A DNA stretch of 64,000 bases from Bryoerythrophyllum caledonicum (lineage: Eukaryota; Streptophyta; Bryopsida; Pottiales; Pottiaceae), in the NCBI GenBank assembly GCA_963971425.1, contig OZ020517.1:13890501-13954500 (forward strand). Direction: 5' to 3'. The notes beneath the pieces were generated by a model. That model did not search any database, was not told where the DNA came from, and saw nothing but the letters and a program-made list of their open reading frames with translations. Below, piece after piece: positions 1-11,899 of this stretch. Every line of letters starts with the position of its first letter. Position 1 is the first letter of the stretch. The position numbers were made by a program, and so were the translations under genes.

Positions 1-1050
1 CTAATCAAAAGTTGGCAATTCAATAAAAAATCTCAGAAAATAATGCCTAGAACTGAGAACGTGGTACCTTACCCAAACTCAAAATGTCCCTCGAGGGGAC
101 ATCGGTCCTTTAGGGGTTAATACATATGGGCGAAGTTGAAAAGGGAGTGCATAACTTACTTTGTTTTGACAAATTATACGGGACATTGACATGTTTAAAT
201 ATTTTGTGCCCAGATGCCACGGTAGGATCGCCGCTACCAGCACCCTCTGGGAGGTGATTTTAAAAAAACAATTACTAACTCATATTATTTTGGGCATTTC
301 TTTATTATCCCACGCTCTTATTTTCATTCACCAATACCCTTTACTGTTTGTTGATAAGAATGAAGTATATTTTATATGTGAGTCTATTTATATTACTTTC
401 TATTTTTTCTTTATCTTAATATTTCCTACAACTTATTTTACTTTTTGTGGTCAAAAATGAAATATAGAATGAAAAATTTATTTTAAGCTACTCAATGGTG
501 AACACCTTTTGATTGTTTTAGAGTTTCAAACTCCCCAACGGTAAAGGATTGTCACTTGTCACCTCTAGGTTGTTAAAATAATTGTGGTTCCTATTATGCT
601 CTGTCTATTCTTGCTCTACATACATGACTTAGTTATCATAGACCAATAATGCCATATATTGAACTATGTCAAGCACATCAAGATAAATATAGACTGCCAA
701 TACTGAAGGAAAATTTAGTTCATGTTTACAACCAATCACCAATAAAAACATATGTATGGGATATATATTTGACATATATAAAAATCTAGGCTAGAGAATG
801 TCAATACCGTATATGAAGCCAATGAACGAAGTACAAAATATATAAATAAGAGAGAGGAATAATACTTGCAAAACCAAAGCCACATAAATTACAACAATTC
901 ATACAAAAAATCTAAGTTGAATTTTCACTACCCTCTATTGCTACAGCCAAGGAAAATTGATCCCCTTGGTGGGACTTACCCGAGGTGGGCCCCGTCTTAA
1001 TTGCATGGAGTCATTTTTCTAGCCCTCTTATTTAGGGCGACGAGAGGCAT
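1..1050. other. AT-rich intergenic DNA
   Basis: No convincing gene is seen. An 89-codon open frame at 191-460 is rich in Phe, Ile and Tyr and lacks a recognisable domain. Its composition is that of AT-rich noncoding DNA. The only structured piece is a TTAA at 117-120 preceded by a GGGG run and a palindromic stretch (CCCTCGAGGGG near 88-98). It resembles other TTAA-abutting termini in the window. Confidence 0.4.
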
Positions 1051-1057
1051 TTATGGA

Positions 1058-2248
1058 TTATTTTTGACAAATTTGGAGTCTAAGGCCATTGTTTATCCTA
1101 GAGGACCCTCCCTTGCTATAAATAGGGCTCCATCCTAAAACAAATAGGGGCCAGGTTTGGCTCCACCAACGGGAGCACTCTTTAAAACGCCGTTGCGAAT
1201 AACCAACCCCAAGAGCGTAGCAAGCATTGCAAACAGGCCTGCCATCTAACTTCGTCTCAAATTTATCCTGACGAAATCCTTCCGTTCGTGTATAAAAAAA
1301 AACCAACATTTGTCTTATCCATGTACTTCGGACTGAATACTCTGGTGCCCAAGCATTATAATGCATGTCTAAAATATGCCTAGCTTGAATGTTCCTCAAA
1401 CAATTTTGCTTGCATCCTCCCTGTGCTATTGCCTTTTCCACGCTTGCCAAAGATACCTTACTTGCTGTAGTTCCTATCACATTTGACTCGCTTGAAACTA
1501 TCATTCTTCTATTCTGCAGAGAATAAGGTCAGCGCGCTATTCTAACGTGAGCAAATCCCTCTACATGGGGCAAATCTCGAATGTTAGAGGGGGTGCATCG
1601 AGAAAATGGTGAACTCTCATCAACGGGGTTTGAAGCTTGGCTACTCCACAGAGATCTTTCATTCAATTCTGGGGTGATAGATCGCCCTAGAACATCAAAT
1701 CCTAGGGCCATTGTCCGTGTAGGTGAAATATGAGATCTATCTTCACCATGGGCATTTGGAAAATTAGGTGTTGTGGCCAAGTCACAAAGCAATGACCGGT
1801 TCCAACGAATGATCAGGTCCATACATGAACCAAGATGTTCTCCCACAACTTCTCATGTCCAATGTAATGCATCGTCAACCCAAATTATACGCACTGCCGC
1901 CTCAGATGGAAACATTCTACATCCATGCAATACCATTCCACTTTCAAACGCATGCTCCTTTTTTGCCAAACCCACAACAATGCCTATTTTGGAGAGCAAT
2001 TCTACAGTCTTTCCCGCTTCAAAATCACCTATCCCAACCAATCTCTCTTAAATTTGGCGCGCCCGTGCTGCTCGTATCAACCGAGCCCCCACTGAACTAT
2101 TAGGAAGGATATTTGATGTGCGAATGTTTGGAGGTTCTAAAGGAATCTGGGATGTTCCGCTTTTCATCGATACTATTTGACAAATATAGACACAATAGTG
2201 AAAAAATTGACAAAATATATATATTTTTTCCCAATTCAAAAGCATCAT
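1058..2248 (-). pseudogene. decayed transposase-like ORF with three in-frame stops
   Basis: One minus-strand reading frame runs from 2248 down to 1058 (about 397 codons) with no frameshift. It is cut by three stops: TAA at 2050-2048, TGA at 1855-1853 and TGA at 1531-1529. The last third contains the pattern GGCKQNCL, then about 60 residues later LDGRPVCNACYALGV and SQRRFKE. This resembles the Cys-rich N-terminal domain found in many uncharacterised transposon-derived plant and animal proteins (C-x3-C-L followed by VC-x2-A-x3-LGV). The middle part has GEHLGSCMDLIIRWNRS, also protein-like. All three stops could be one C-to-T change away from CAA or CGA, as expected from methylcytosine decay. 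It is certainly not translated whole unless stops are bypassed. The family assignment is tentative. Confidence 0.5.
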
Positions 2249-2249
2249 T

Positions 2250-4100
2250 CATCCAATTGACTACTCACTGGTAGACATATAGTTATACTCTCACATATAA
2301 TGATTGATCATTTATAAGATTCACAAGTAGAGCTAATTTGACAGAATTGCAATTTCAAGTGATCCAATGTGAAGCACGATACATATGATACATCCAAAAA
2401 GCCATCATATTGGTATAAGAAGGTATTCCTGACCTGGATTTTAATTGTGAGTATCAGAGGGCGTGGTACCGGAGTTCAACGCCGCTCTATATGACGATAT
2501 CACCAATCAGTCTTCGTTGCCAAAACTTATGCTCTTCTTTTCGTTCCAAAATCTTTACAACTTGACTATAACAAACACATTAGTGTCATTATATAACACA
2601 TGATGAAAACAACCTAAAATCTTTATATATCAACTCCTAAAATTCATTTATAATTTTACATTAAATATAGGTACTAATTGTTGATCCTACTCCAAAGTGT
2701 AAATTAGAAGTCAACAACATTTATTTGATGTTCTAATTATTACATCTCAACAATGATCCATTGATCAATATAATTATCAAAAGGACATAAATGTACTGCC
2801 ATGGAATACGCTACGGGAGTAATATCGCCATAGGATGATGAAGACTCTGAGGTCATACCGTAGCTAAGCATACATGATGTTTAGGTGACTAGTACAGTGT
2901 GATTGGTATATTTGCTTTAGAGACGGTTTGTTTGATTGTAGTATATGATCTTTGTAGTATTCAATAGTTATATCATGTATGGTTTTATATATATGAAAAA
3001 TATAGAGTTCTAAACCTCACACTTCATCATTGTATTGCATGCTTTATCATTACATCTCCTACAAATTGTATTTGTAACACAACACTAAAATTTATTTAAA
3101 ATCATATAAAATTTATTTCATGCAACAAATTGTATATGAATAGTTTCTTGTAAGTACATGGTCAATGTTATATTGTCAATGGAATAAAAATGAAATACCG
3201 TAATCATATATTATGCATAATCTTACCAAAATGGTGAAAATGATTTACTTATGTACACATTGAGAAACCAATATTCAATGAAATTGTCACAAAAATATAG
3301 CAAAGAAAAAATAGGGATTGTCGGATTTTTTTTCCTTCCAAAAGACATTTTCGCTCAAAATCTTGTTGTTATTGAGCGCCAATTAGCGCACTTGGCCAAG
3401 TGCATAATTGCTTAATTGCATGTTTATGGTGTTTGTGTTGTGATTTATAGAAGGGTGGAATGGGGGTGGGTGTGTATATTTAGGAATGGGTTCAAAGCAT
3501 CTCATTTTTTCCCTAGTTAGTTCATGTGGGAGAAATGGGAAGTGTAGTTGGATTATGTTTTGTGTTGGGGTGAGTTTTGACTATGAATGAAGTCATATAT
3601 TTCTATGTGTATGGAGTCTTTATGTAGAATAATATTTTGGTTTTCTGCTAGGAATTTTGTGTACGGATGTTTTTTATTAATATGACGTTTGGGTTGATTG
3701 GGTAAGGTGGCTAGGTTGTTTAAGAGGGTGATAGTCCATTGTGTTGTATTGGTGTCTCGTGGAGCTAAGATTTGGTTGCACTCGTCTAGTGAAGGGTGGA
3801 TAGCAACGATTAAGGCATAGAAAATATGTGATGATGAATGTGCATTTTTTGGTTGAATGTAGTGTGCCATATGTGGAAATGTCATGTTATGTGTGTCGTC
3901 TAGTGTATGTGTGTTTTTTTAGTAAGAGGGCAAATATACCAGCAAGGTGTTGATATTTGGGGTGCAAATTTATAATATTTGGGACAAAATACATTTTTGT
4001 GCGTTAGTTATGGACTGCAAGGTGTGTTTTTATTGTGTTTGGAAAGGGACCGGGGTTTTTTTCAATGACTCGACTTAGAAGTATTAGAAGTTTGCAATGG
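2250..4100. other. AT-rich intergenic DNA
   Basis: No gene is recognised. From about 3400 to 4100 the plus strand is T/G-rich and the complementary frame at 3885-3553 is open, but its composition (Asn, His, Thr, Pro-rich) follows from base bias. No domain, splice structure or repeat boundary is visible. Confidence 0.35.
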
Positions 4101-4129
4101 AAAAGTTTGGTTGGCTATATTATATAATA

Positions 4130-4530
4130 TTGTTGGTGCCGTTGGTGTTGGTGTGGGTGTGGGTGTAGGTGGGGGTGTGGATGTGGGTGTGGGGAGGGGT
4201 GTTGGTGTGGATGTGGGTTGGGGTGTGGATGTGGGTGTGGGTGTGGGTGGGGGTGTTGGTGTGGGTGTGGGTTGGGGTGTGGATGTGGGTGTGGGTGAGG
4301 GTGTTGGTGTGGGTGTTGGTGTCGTTGTTGGTGTCGGTGTCGGTGTTGGTGTTCGTGTCAGTGTCGGTGTCGGTGTTGGTGTTGGTGTCGATGTTGGTGT
4401 TGGTGTTGTGTTGGTGTTGGTGTTGGTGTTGGTGTTGGTGTGGGTGTGGGTGTGGATGTGGGTGTGGGTGTTGGTGTCAGTGTCGTCGTCGTTCTTGTTG
4501 TTGTTGTTGTTGTTGTTGCTTCTTTGGATT
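4130..4530. repeat. GT-rich hexanucleotide array (GGTGTG/GGTGTT) and (TTG)n
   Basis: About 350 bp consist of interleaved GGTGTG, GGTGTT, GGTGTC and GGATGT units in near-perfect 6-bp register. A (TTG)n run follows at about 4493-4518. Two long open frames cross it (Val/Gly and Val/Trp repeats), but they are products of the 6-bp period and should not be called genes. The strand asymmetry (G on plus, C on minus) is strong, so the region could form G-rich secondary structures. Confidence 0.85.
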
Positions 4531-4599
4531 TTTTTGTTTTGTAATTATTTTTTATTTAGTATAGATATATACTATTGTGTATATTATTAATTTTTTGTT

Positions 4600-5280
4600 C
4601 TTGTTTTTGTATTTTCTACAATAGTATTTATATTTTGGGTTTTTAATAGTATTTAGTATAAAGATATATTATTATAGTATAGATATACTAGAGTGTTACT
4701 CGTGTCCTCCGGACACAACATTTTTTTGTGTTGAGTCCCCACCTCCCCATCCCCTAGCCCTTTCCCTCCAATCCATCGTCCCCCCCCCCATCCTTGTCCC
4801 CTTGTCCCCTTGTCCCCCGTCCCCCATCCCCGCCCCGTCCTATTACCCAAAATCCTAACTTTTAGCTTTTCATCGACGCGTCGTTTTTCATCTACACGTT
4901 CATCCATTCAACGCGTTTGTCATCCTGTATTCTTTTATAGATATAGATACTATGGACTCTGGAGTATTTTCTTCCCGCCACGTTGTTTGTCAGCACTAGT
5001 TTGACGTGTCCATTTCCTCGATGGCTTTTTGTTTGCAAAAGTGTCCGTACACCCAAATTCGGATTCTTGTCATGTAGTTTGATTATCCCACTCTAATTCT
5101 CTGTTTTGTGATGGCAAATAATGGCAATGGATTCCCCCAAAAGTGTACCTATAGGTATCTCTAACTCTTTGAGTTTTACCACAATCATTTCATATACAAT
5201 TTTTTGGCACATATTTGATCACCAAGTTCAAAATGAATTGATACTTTGTAATCCTTGGCAAAGCCATCATCATCTACCTT
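4600..5280. other. intergenic, C-rich stretch
   Basis: This stretch contains a C-rich run (about 4735-4845, repeated CCCCTTGTCCC-like units) followed by ordinary AT-rich DNA. No gene is recognised. The short open frames here are by-products of the C-rich bias. Confidence 0.35.
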
Positions 5281-5288
5281 AGCTTCAA

Positions 5289-5678
5289 TTAAAAATTCGG
5301 TGAGATTATAATGGTGTCCCTATATCCCATCTGGGCGTGGTAGAGGCCATACCCTTCTGCAACATATGGAAAAGATGGAAGAGACTCTATGTTAGCTTTG
5401 GCATATTCCTCGCATAGACCACGCAACTTCAAATCCTCCATACTCGAAGCATGGATTTTTGAAAATCCATTACTTTTTGCAATGTTGTTGAGAGAATGAA
5501 AACCAAGCCAGTATTCAAGCCAAGACAAGCTTGTTGCCTTGGCCTTTTTTTGCATGGGAGTTAGAGATGCTTTGAGATCACGTTTTTCAATACCATTCAT
5601 GTCACATCCACTTTCTACTATAATCTTTTTGAAAGATAGTTGCTTGACGGAAGATGTAGTGTTGCTGACACGAGACAT
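5289..5678 (-). CDS. hypothetical 129-residue ORF
   Basis: I do not recognise this protein. The frame begins with ATG at 5678 (MSRVSNTTSSVKQLSFKK) and runs 129 codons with varied amino-acid content, unlike neighbouring bias-driven frames. It has a basic central part (ESGCDMNGIEKRDLKASL, then MQKKAKATS) and an aromatic C-terminal part (EGYGLYHAQMGYRDT). No signal peptide or membrane segment is evident. It could be a small gene, a first exon, or a fragment of a transposon gene. No splice partner was found, and there is no recognisable promoter beyond generic AT-rich DNA upstream. Confidence 0.3.
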   Translation of the reverse strand: MSRVSNTTSSVKQLSFKKIIVESGCDMNGIEKRDLKASLTPMQKKAKATSLSWLEYWLGFHSLNNIAKSNGFSKIHASSMEDLKLRGLCEEYAKANIESLPSFPYVAEGYGLYHAQMGYRDTIIISPNF

Positions 5679-5689
5679 TTTGCAGCAAA

Positions 5690-8600
5690 AAATACAAAGT
5701 TGACTATGGTATTGTGGTGAGTTGGGTGGCGGATTACCTCTTTTAACCTTGCGGCTTTCTTCATTCTACAACTTGATTTGCGGGCCTAGAGAAGATGAGT
5801 CTAACAAGAAAAGGTGAATATAGGGTAACAACTTTGCAATCAAACATATCCAAGAAAAACAAAGGTTTAGCAAGTCATGATGATTAATTAATGTTCATTC
5901 AATCATATAATAACTACAAAGATATCTAGATTTTGGTAGAAAGTAGTGCTTTAATAATAATCTAACAATCATAATCACGCAAGAATATCTAGGTATTGAT
6001 CTATTCAATACATGCACACTCCATTGAGATATACCCTAGATCAATAAAGGGATATATCTCCATACACATAGGAATGGACATATTATAAAATAGAAATGTT
6101 TACATGGGTTACTGTTCACATAAAGAAGCTAGTCAACAAGAGAATAGAATGGAATTTTTTTACATATTTTGGGTTCAAGTTTACCTGGGTCGCTTGCAAC
6201 TTCAATTGGTGTTTGTACGATTTGTTGGGCTCTCGCGTTTCTCTGTCAATGACCTCTTTTTGAAGGCATCGTGGAAAAGGCACTACTTAAAACACTTGTC
6301 AACCGGGGCCAGGGTTCCTTAACGTCTCTGCAAAGGGGGGCTTCTGATTTTATTGGCTCAAGAGTAAGCATTGTTGTGCCACTAGTAGTTGCCGCGTCTT
6401 TCAACTTCCATGAACTGTGGCTTCTCTAGGGCTTAAACTCAAGCTGCTAATGGCTCTGACGCAGTCTTGTTGGGTAGGGTTGGCTATTTGTAGGCGGCTA
6501 GTAGTTGGAGGTTACTTGAGCAATTCTGTGACGAGGTGGGCTCTTCGTGCGGGCTCCTTCTGAAGTTGGAAGCCGGCTCTTAGGCGCTCGCTTCTGTAGT
6601 GAGACTAGCTCTTTGTGCGAACTTCAAGAAGGGCTTCCATCCTCCGGATCTTTGGATTGTCGGCGCTTTTGGAAGGGCTTCCGGATCTGTTGGCCTACTT
6701 TGTGCACTTGTATGTGTCCGAGCTTTTCGATTATCGCCATAAGCCGCATTCTTCCTCTATGTAGATGCATGTGTGTTGTTCCTTCTGGCTTGACCCAATA
6801 AGTGATCATGAGTACTCGGTGGAGACTTAGAGCTGGGTCTCGGGAGGTTGAAACTAAGTGCATGGTTACAGGAGGTTGGATTGCATCTCGAAAGTTGGAT
6901 CGCAAGTGTCTGAAATCACAGAGTGATGATATTAGTACGTGTGCATGCCAAGACTAATACAAGGTTTTGAGATATTGACGGATATACTAGACCTCAACAT
7001 CAGTAAGAGGTGAGTGAGAGATTTGCGTCACAGGTTGTGTGGAGGTGCCGTGAGTATGACGTGTCTTCTAGCTTGTTGTTATTGTGCTCGCGGTGTCTAT
7101 TTTGACCGAGGTGTTCACTATGGTGTGCGTCAATTTATTGTGTAGTTCCCTTTCAATGATCTACGCGATCACTCCTTGTGCGTTGAGTTGAATTTGGGCA
7201 GGTCTTGGTGAACAACCGCTTGAGGCAAGGATTTGCACAATCTCTTCCACGTGTGCGTCTCGTTGGATGTGGGCAGATCTTGATGGACAGTCCGCTATAG
7301 GTGGGACTAAATGTTCATCTGAGTGTTGATTGTTGTTGAGGTTGATCTATATGACGTGAACTCAACCACGATGGTTTGTGAGTAAATTGTCACGAAGTCA
7401 GATTGTAAGCAAGCAGCGACTATGAACATAGAAGTAAAATTGTGAAAAAATAACAATTTTGCAAGATCAAGGTAGCAATGACAAGTAAGGGAGAGGTTAG
7501 TTTCACAAGTTGTGTAAGATGTTGTTGTTGCATTACCACTATGTATTTGAGGTCTCCATTGTCTCAAGTGCTCACAGTGATCATGTCCTCTGACAGCTTG
7601 CACAGTGCCTCCTTGTAAATGAGCAGCAATGTTCTCCTAAATAATAGCACACGAGAGGAGACAACTACGCGGTGCGTCAAGATGAGAGGATTTGGGAGGG
7701 TTGGAGGTATATCTTATACCTTGTTACTTGGTGTCTTAGGTTAATGTATTCCACTCTTGTTGATGAGAGACTTCGTCGTGGATCTTGTTGGCGGCTAGGG
7801 TTGATTCCTCTGGGGGGTGCTCTTGATTGTTTGATTGTGTTTCAATGGTTGGGATGATTTGGGTGTGGATACAGATCCGCTATTTTTTGGCTTTGTGATT
7901 GTCATAGTTGTAGTGGCAAAGATACTGTCTATGTTGATGGCTTTGCTTTTCTTTAGCTTCATATGTCCTATGCATGTTCCTCTCTATCTTGCTTGTATTT
8001 ATGTTGGTGTTGTTGGAGGTTGTATTTGATTGGCCTTGTTTGTTGTTGGTGCTGCTCATATTCATGTTCAAAGACGTTATATAAGTCCAAGAGAAAAGTT
8101 TCCATGGCGGGATGAGGGTACTTACCTGATTGATCGTATGTCTCCTTGGCTCTTGTCTTGACTTGTTGTTTGCTTGTTGCTATCGTTGTGCTAAATGTGG
8201 ATGTTGGCTAAGTATTGGTCTCATTGGCGGCTGATCTCTTTAATAGTGGGATGTCTCATCTTCGGGACACTTGACAAGATTGTTGTGGTAGCATTGTTGT
8301 TGTCTTGATTGTTGTGGACCCTTCTTTTTATTTGCTCCATCTTTTATTAAATTGTGAGGCTTGCTTTCCTCATCCTTGGAGTACGCTTCTGCAGTAAAGT
8401 AGGAGCACAAATGTGGCACAAACGTTTCCTGAGATGAAGTTCACTAACTTACCTGGTTGTTTGTTGTTGGATGTTTGCAGCCGTTCCTCGACCTACGCTC
8501 CCACATTTGCTTGCATTTCTTGTGACGTTTTGCATTGTATATGGCTTGTGTTGTAGCTTTGCTTCTCCCTTGAAGTCTGCGGTCATCTTGTTAGACACCA

Positions 8601-9785
8601 GGCAATATAGGGTGTAATTGAGACTGCCCTAATCTTGATGTTGTAGAGTGTTGTTTCTATTGACGAAGTTGATGTGTTCGCCCCTCCCAAACTCTATAGT
8701 CTTGTCTAGTCTCCTTCTCTATAAACCCGGCTTGAGGAGATTGGATGGAGGTACTCGTAGTCATTTCCCATTTTGGATCTAGATCTATGCTATGTGACTA
8801 GCCAAGAGGTTGAATCAAACTTGGATCTGGACTAGCACATTCAACCCCACTACATATCTGCTCTTCCTACTCAAGAGTTTGAATCCAACACCATCTTTGC
8901 TAGTTTTAAGCATCAGATCTAAGTCTATATCTTTCCCTTCCAACACAATCATGAATCTAAGAGTACCATTCAACACAAAACAATGCAGGTTGGGGGATTT
9001 CAGTAAGGCCCAACACCTCTTACTACAACATGATCACTCTTGTGCCTTACATCCAAGTCCCTCCTCACCAGATAATACGAAGCTACTCCTTACACATTTC
9101 TTGTTCCAATGAAAAGACCTAATACACAATCTATATAGTTTAAATAACCATCTAAACATCTAAGGATTGAACCCAAATTTATAGATTCCAATTGTTTTTA
9201 TTATTATTTTTTCATTTGAACACAATAATTACAAAGAATTATTATCTAATATGGAAAGAATAAGAATCAATATTAAACAAAATATACAAAACATGTACTA
9301 GTATTTGCTCTCCATATGATAAAAAACGGTTGAAACCTTGTGAAGTTATCTAAAAGATACTTGGCGTATCCTGCGAGGAGAAAATGGATTGCAGAAGTGT
9401 TAACAAAGCGGAAAATCTTTCATGGATAAGGAGAAGGCGAAGGAGAGGGCGTGCATGCATCGGAGAAGAGAAGGAGATGAAGCACACTTGCAAAGGCCAA
9501 GACTTATTTGGCTTTTGCGATCGTACAAAATTCACCTAATGACCAAATACCACACTATTTTTTCATCCAAAACTAGACTATATATCGTTTCTTTGTAATC
9601 ATTTATATCAATATAACTCATGCAAGCATTGGGCTACAATTTTTCAAAGTTGTTGTCCTTACATAGCCAAGGCAGTAGACCCCTCCCCACTCAAGAATTC
9701 ACCTAATATTCATCAAAGCTTTATAAACTTCAGAGTCAAATTTCAAATTAACCAATCAAAGAAAAACAACGACTGCAATAAAAAC
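5690..9785. other. intergenic, no recognised gene
   Basis: About 4 kb without a supported gene. Between 6300 and 8750 base composition is more balanced and the text looks like long-decayed coding or transposon DNA. For example, two diverged ~60-bp units around 7170-7310 share GGGCAGGTCTTG/GGGCAGATCTTG. No frame is open for long and no domain could be read. The small frames at 6547-6801, 7672-8029 and 8810-9112 overlap others on both strands and are not supported. Confidence 0.35.
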
Positions 9786-9797
9786 TTTGGAAATAAA

Positions 9798-10149
9798 GAA
9801 GAAGAAGAACTCCAGTCCCTAAAGGAGACCGGCATGAATATAGTGTTTGTTCATTCTCTTCACTAAGCATATGGCCACGAGACGTAGGCAAGTGTAATAG
9901 AATTACTCCCCCCTCTTGAGGGGAAACACTTTTCTACACTAAGTGCTTCCCTACACTAATTGCCTAAGAGACAACCGACATGTCATCTCCCCCAAGGGCT
10001 TTGTGGGTCCCCATACAACGAGGCCTTGGGACCCCCACTAAATTGGGTGGACTATCATGGTAGGCACCACGCCGGCAATAGGACTTGAACTTACAACCAC
10101 CTCACCGGTGTGCTATGACTCAAACCACTACACCAAGGTCGTGGTGCCT
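9798..10149 (-). mobile_element. tRNA-derived SINE, full length, 12-bp TSD
   Basis: Read on the minus strand, the element starts with a tRNA-like head: GGCACCACGACCTTGG, then an A box TGGTGTAGTGG (plus 10125-10135) and a B box GTAAGTTCAAGTCC (plus 10081-10094). A ~260-bp body follows and ends in a stem-loop-like GCCGGTCTCC/GGGACTGGAG segment and (TTC)n. It is bounded by a perfect 12-bp direct repeat TTTGGAAATAAA at 9786-9797 and 10150-10161, the target-site duplication. This is the structure of an RNA polymerase III-transcribed SINE. The 3' tail matches the 3' end of the LINE near 48.6 kb and several truncated copies in the window, so the LINE is the probable source of its reverse transcriptase. 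Confidence 0.9.
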
Positions 10150-10161
10150 TTTGGAAATAAA

Positions 10162-11310
10162 AGATAAAAATCAACTAGAAGAAAAATCTTGAAGTTGGCG
10201 ATCCTTGGCGGCCAAGGCAGTGTACTCTTTTGCACGTAAACATTCCAATGATGTTCTCACAAGATCTAGTAAAATAATGGAGTAAATATTTCAAAAGTTG
10301 ACATTTTTTACACTGCCCTTGCACGGCCAAGGCAATTAACTATTTCTTACTTTAAAAAAAATTCATATAGATCACCCATTTAATCCTATACAGCCGATCA
10401 ACCACATATGGGTTGGTTTGGGAAAAGAACATCTATAAAAAGCGCTACATGCAACCTCAAAAGAAAAGAATAGACCATGACTTAGAGGTAGGAAGATAGG
10501 CATCTGTTGAAACCATTGCCGCCGCAGTCGGTGCAAGCATCAGCGAGCTACAGTGATTTCCGTGAAACAGGTTCATTGATTTTCGTGCTGAAATGTACCC
10601 ACTGTATTGGTGTTTATCTACATGATCGAGAATGATCGTAGATCTTCACACGCCGAAAAGGCTCATCGGCCTTAAAGGGTTAATAAGCAACATCTAACAA
10701 CTACTAATTAGCATGGATTTACTGTAAAAAGAAATCTAGTTAAGCCTATTGAGTACCCTCGAGGCATTTTCCCAATTTGTTTGACTATAGACACAACATA
10801 GATTGTATAATTTCCAACTACCTTGCCAACTACTAAAACTACAATAAGGATGGCTTTTAGTGTAGTGGACGCTAAACACGAGACATACACTAATTGTAAA
10901 GTTAACAATTAGTGTAGTGACAAAACTATACACCTAATGTCAACTACTACAATAAATGTCAATTCTATAAATAGTGAAACATAAGGTTATTTACTTGTGG
11001 ACATTTAGTGTATGAAACCTAGAAAATGATAATGTGTACATTTTGAGCATCAAAGTAAAGAAGATTTTGAGTGCATGTAGAAAAACCAGAATTTGCAAGA
11101 GAAATATTTAAAAAGAATAGAACGTAGATATGGAACAAATGGAAAATCCGAAATATTGGACAAAGAAGGATGTACATACGGAGGGAAAATGAAACTACAA
11201 GTACAAGGTTGGAAAAATAAGAACTTTTATTTAGAAGGCAAGTGAGGAAAGAAAGGAATATTGGAAAACAAAAAAATTATAAATATATAAGAAATACAGA
11301 AATATACATA
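10162..11310. other. AT-rich intergenic DNA
   Basis: No gene is recognised. A TTAA at 10680-10683 ends a short GC-richer stretch (GGCCTTAAAGGG|TTAA). GTGTAGTG-ending segments occur near 10855-10867 and 10905-10919 and resemble the motif near 12210, but no matching left end was found. Confidence 0.35.
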
Positions 11311-11313
11311 AAA

Positions 11314-11890
11314 GATTCATTAGATATCCGTTAAATATTCTTTAGATATTCATTAAATATGCATTAAATATTCATAAATATGCATTAAATATTCATAAAT
11401 ATGCATTAAATATTCATTAAATATGCATTAAATATTCATTAAATATGCATTAAATATGCATTAAATATTCATTTAAAATTCATTAAATATTTAAACACAC
11501 ATTAAATATACATTAGAAATTTATTAGCTATTCATTAAATATTCATTTAATATACAAATGTACATTAAAAATTTGAATCGTCATAAAATATACATCTAAA
11601 ACTCTAAGATTCATTAAATGTTCTTTAAGTATTCTTTAAATGTTCTATAAATGTACAAATAAACATTATATATTCTTTAAATTAAAAAATGTACACTAAA
11701 TATTCTTTAAACATACAAATATTCATTAAATATACAAATAATATTTAAATAATATTTAATATTATTTAAATAATTTTTAACTATTCAACCATGCATTAAA
11801 TATTCTTTAAACATTCATAGAAAAATCATTTTATAAAATTTAAATATAGAAATATACATATAATATTCATTAGATATTCATTAAAAATTT
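11314..11890. repeat. AT minisatellite (ATTAAATATGC / ATTAAATATTC)
   Basis: Irregular tandem units of 11-13 bp, mostly ATTAAATATTC and ATTAAATATGC, are densest at about 11340-11480. They decay into related TTAAATATTC units out to about 11890. No coding potential. Confidence 0.85.
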
Positions 11891-11899
11891 AAAGGAATG

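Noticed and set aside
3553-3885. 110-residue minus-strand open frame
   Set aside because: Asn/His/Thr-rich composition follows from strand bias in T/G-rich DNA, with no domain, splice sites or neighbours supporting it.
4111-4590. 159-residue Val/Gly-repeat open frame
   Set aside because: Produced by the 6-bp GT-rich repeat. Overlapping frames are equally open and no protein feature is present.
10056-10148. Functional tRNA gene suggested by A and B boxes
   Set aside because: The segment is part of a 352-bp SINE with target duplication and a retroposon tail. No proper acceptor-stem pairing or terminator was found.
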